Positions 12,801-12,825 of a DNA stretch of 12,825 nucleotides are shown here, piece by piece. The position numbers and the translations under genes are program-made. Below the pieces are notes generated by a model. It was not told where the DNA came from. It did no database searches and saw only the letters and a program-made list of their open reading frames with translations. Source of the DNA: Methanomassiliicoccaceae archaeon. Lineage in GTDB: Archaea; Thermoplasmatota; Thermoplasmata; Methanomassiliicoccales; Methanomethylophilaceae. The stretch covers positions 1-12,825 of the forward strand of contig WRKC01000084.1 of assembly GCA_009778275.1 (NCBI GenBank). Direction: 5' to 3'. The stretch's first letter is position 1. Every line of letters begins with the position of its first letter.

Positions 12801-12825
12801 TCGATGCGACATCGTATTGGGGGGG
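12797..12825 (+). CDS. Possible next gene, N-terminal fragment
   Basis: An ATG at 12797 overlaps the nadC stop (ATGA) and stays open for the nine codons left, reading MIDATSYWG. The overlap style matches other junctions here, but the fragment is far too short to test, and an ATG at 12804 in another frame is also open. Confidence 0.3.

Noticed and set aside
1..12825. tRNA, rRNA, CRISPR array, insertion sequence or integration site
   Set aside because: Reading the few intergenic gaps on both strands showed no TpsiC-like motif, no spaced direct repeats, no transposase motif and no terminal inverted repeats.

Overview
The window is archaeal chromosome, most likely from the Thermoplasmatota and plausibly a Methanomassiliicoccales-type methanogen. 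The archaeal assignment is firm. It carries a PCNA sliding clamp, transcription factor S, an isoprenoid (geranylgeranyl) reductase for ether lipids, the wyosine enzyme Taw2, a free-standing beta-CASP RNase (aCPSF2 type) and an e2b2-family ribose-1,5-bisphosphate isomerase. Genes that head a transcript have TATA/BRE promoters. The lineage call is an inference. It rests on moderate GC, leaderless-looking promoters, a split transketolase with transaldolase, and the absence of TAG among the 13 complete stop codons. No methanogenesis or pyrrolysine gene is present to confirm it.

Layout. (1) 1-985, minus: a partial gene running off the left edge, preceded by the ribose-1,5-bisphosphate isomerase gene, with a TGATG junction between them. 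(2) 1107-2612, plus: a 501-residue Cys-rich protein of unknown function, divergent from the isomerase; their two promoters share a 120-bp spacer. (3) 2609-8290, minus: one tightly packed cluster in transcription order tfs, pcn, transketolase N-half, transketolase C-half, transaldolase, geranylgeranyl reductase, taw2. Gaps are 26, 19, overlap, overlap, 9 and overlap, so a single seven-gene operon is likely. Its last gene converges on the unknown gene and the two stop codons share a TTAA. (4) 8363-10517, minus: two unrelated-looking membrane proteins in tandem, each with its own promoter. The upstream one couples six membrane helices to a charged linker and a C-terminal domain that looks like a catalytically degenerate Vsr/DUF559 nuclease fold. 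(5) 10599-12800, plus: a promoter, a structured leader of about 120 nt, aCPSF2, then nadC overlapping it, and a possible next gene at the right edge.

Working together. The large operon mixes information processing (TFS rescues backtracked RNA polymerase, PCNA is the replication clamp), the non-oxidative pentose phosphate pathway (transketolase and transaldolase, supplying ribose and erythrose phosphates), lipid saturation and tRNA-Phe hypermodification. This reads as a growth-related housekeeping operon. The isomerase at the left points to AMP/nucleoside salvage through ribulose-1,5-bisphosphate, and the right end to RNA processing plus NAD synthesis.

No mobile element, CRISPR array, tRNA or rRNA was seen. 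No complete new system stands out. The items most worth a second look are the aCPSF2 leader, the membrane protein with the nuclease-like domain, and the unknown Cys-rich protein. There is no gene-free stretch longer than about 235 bases.
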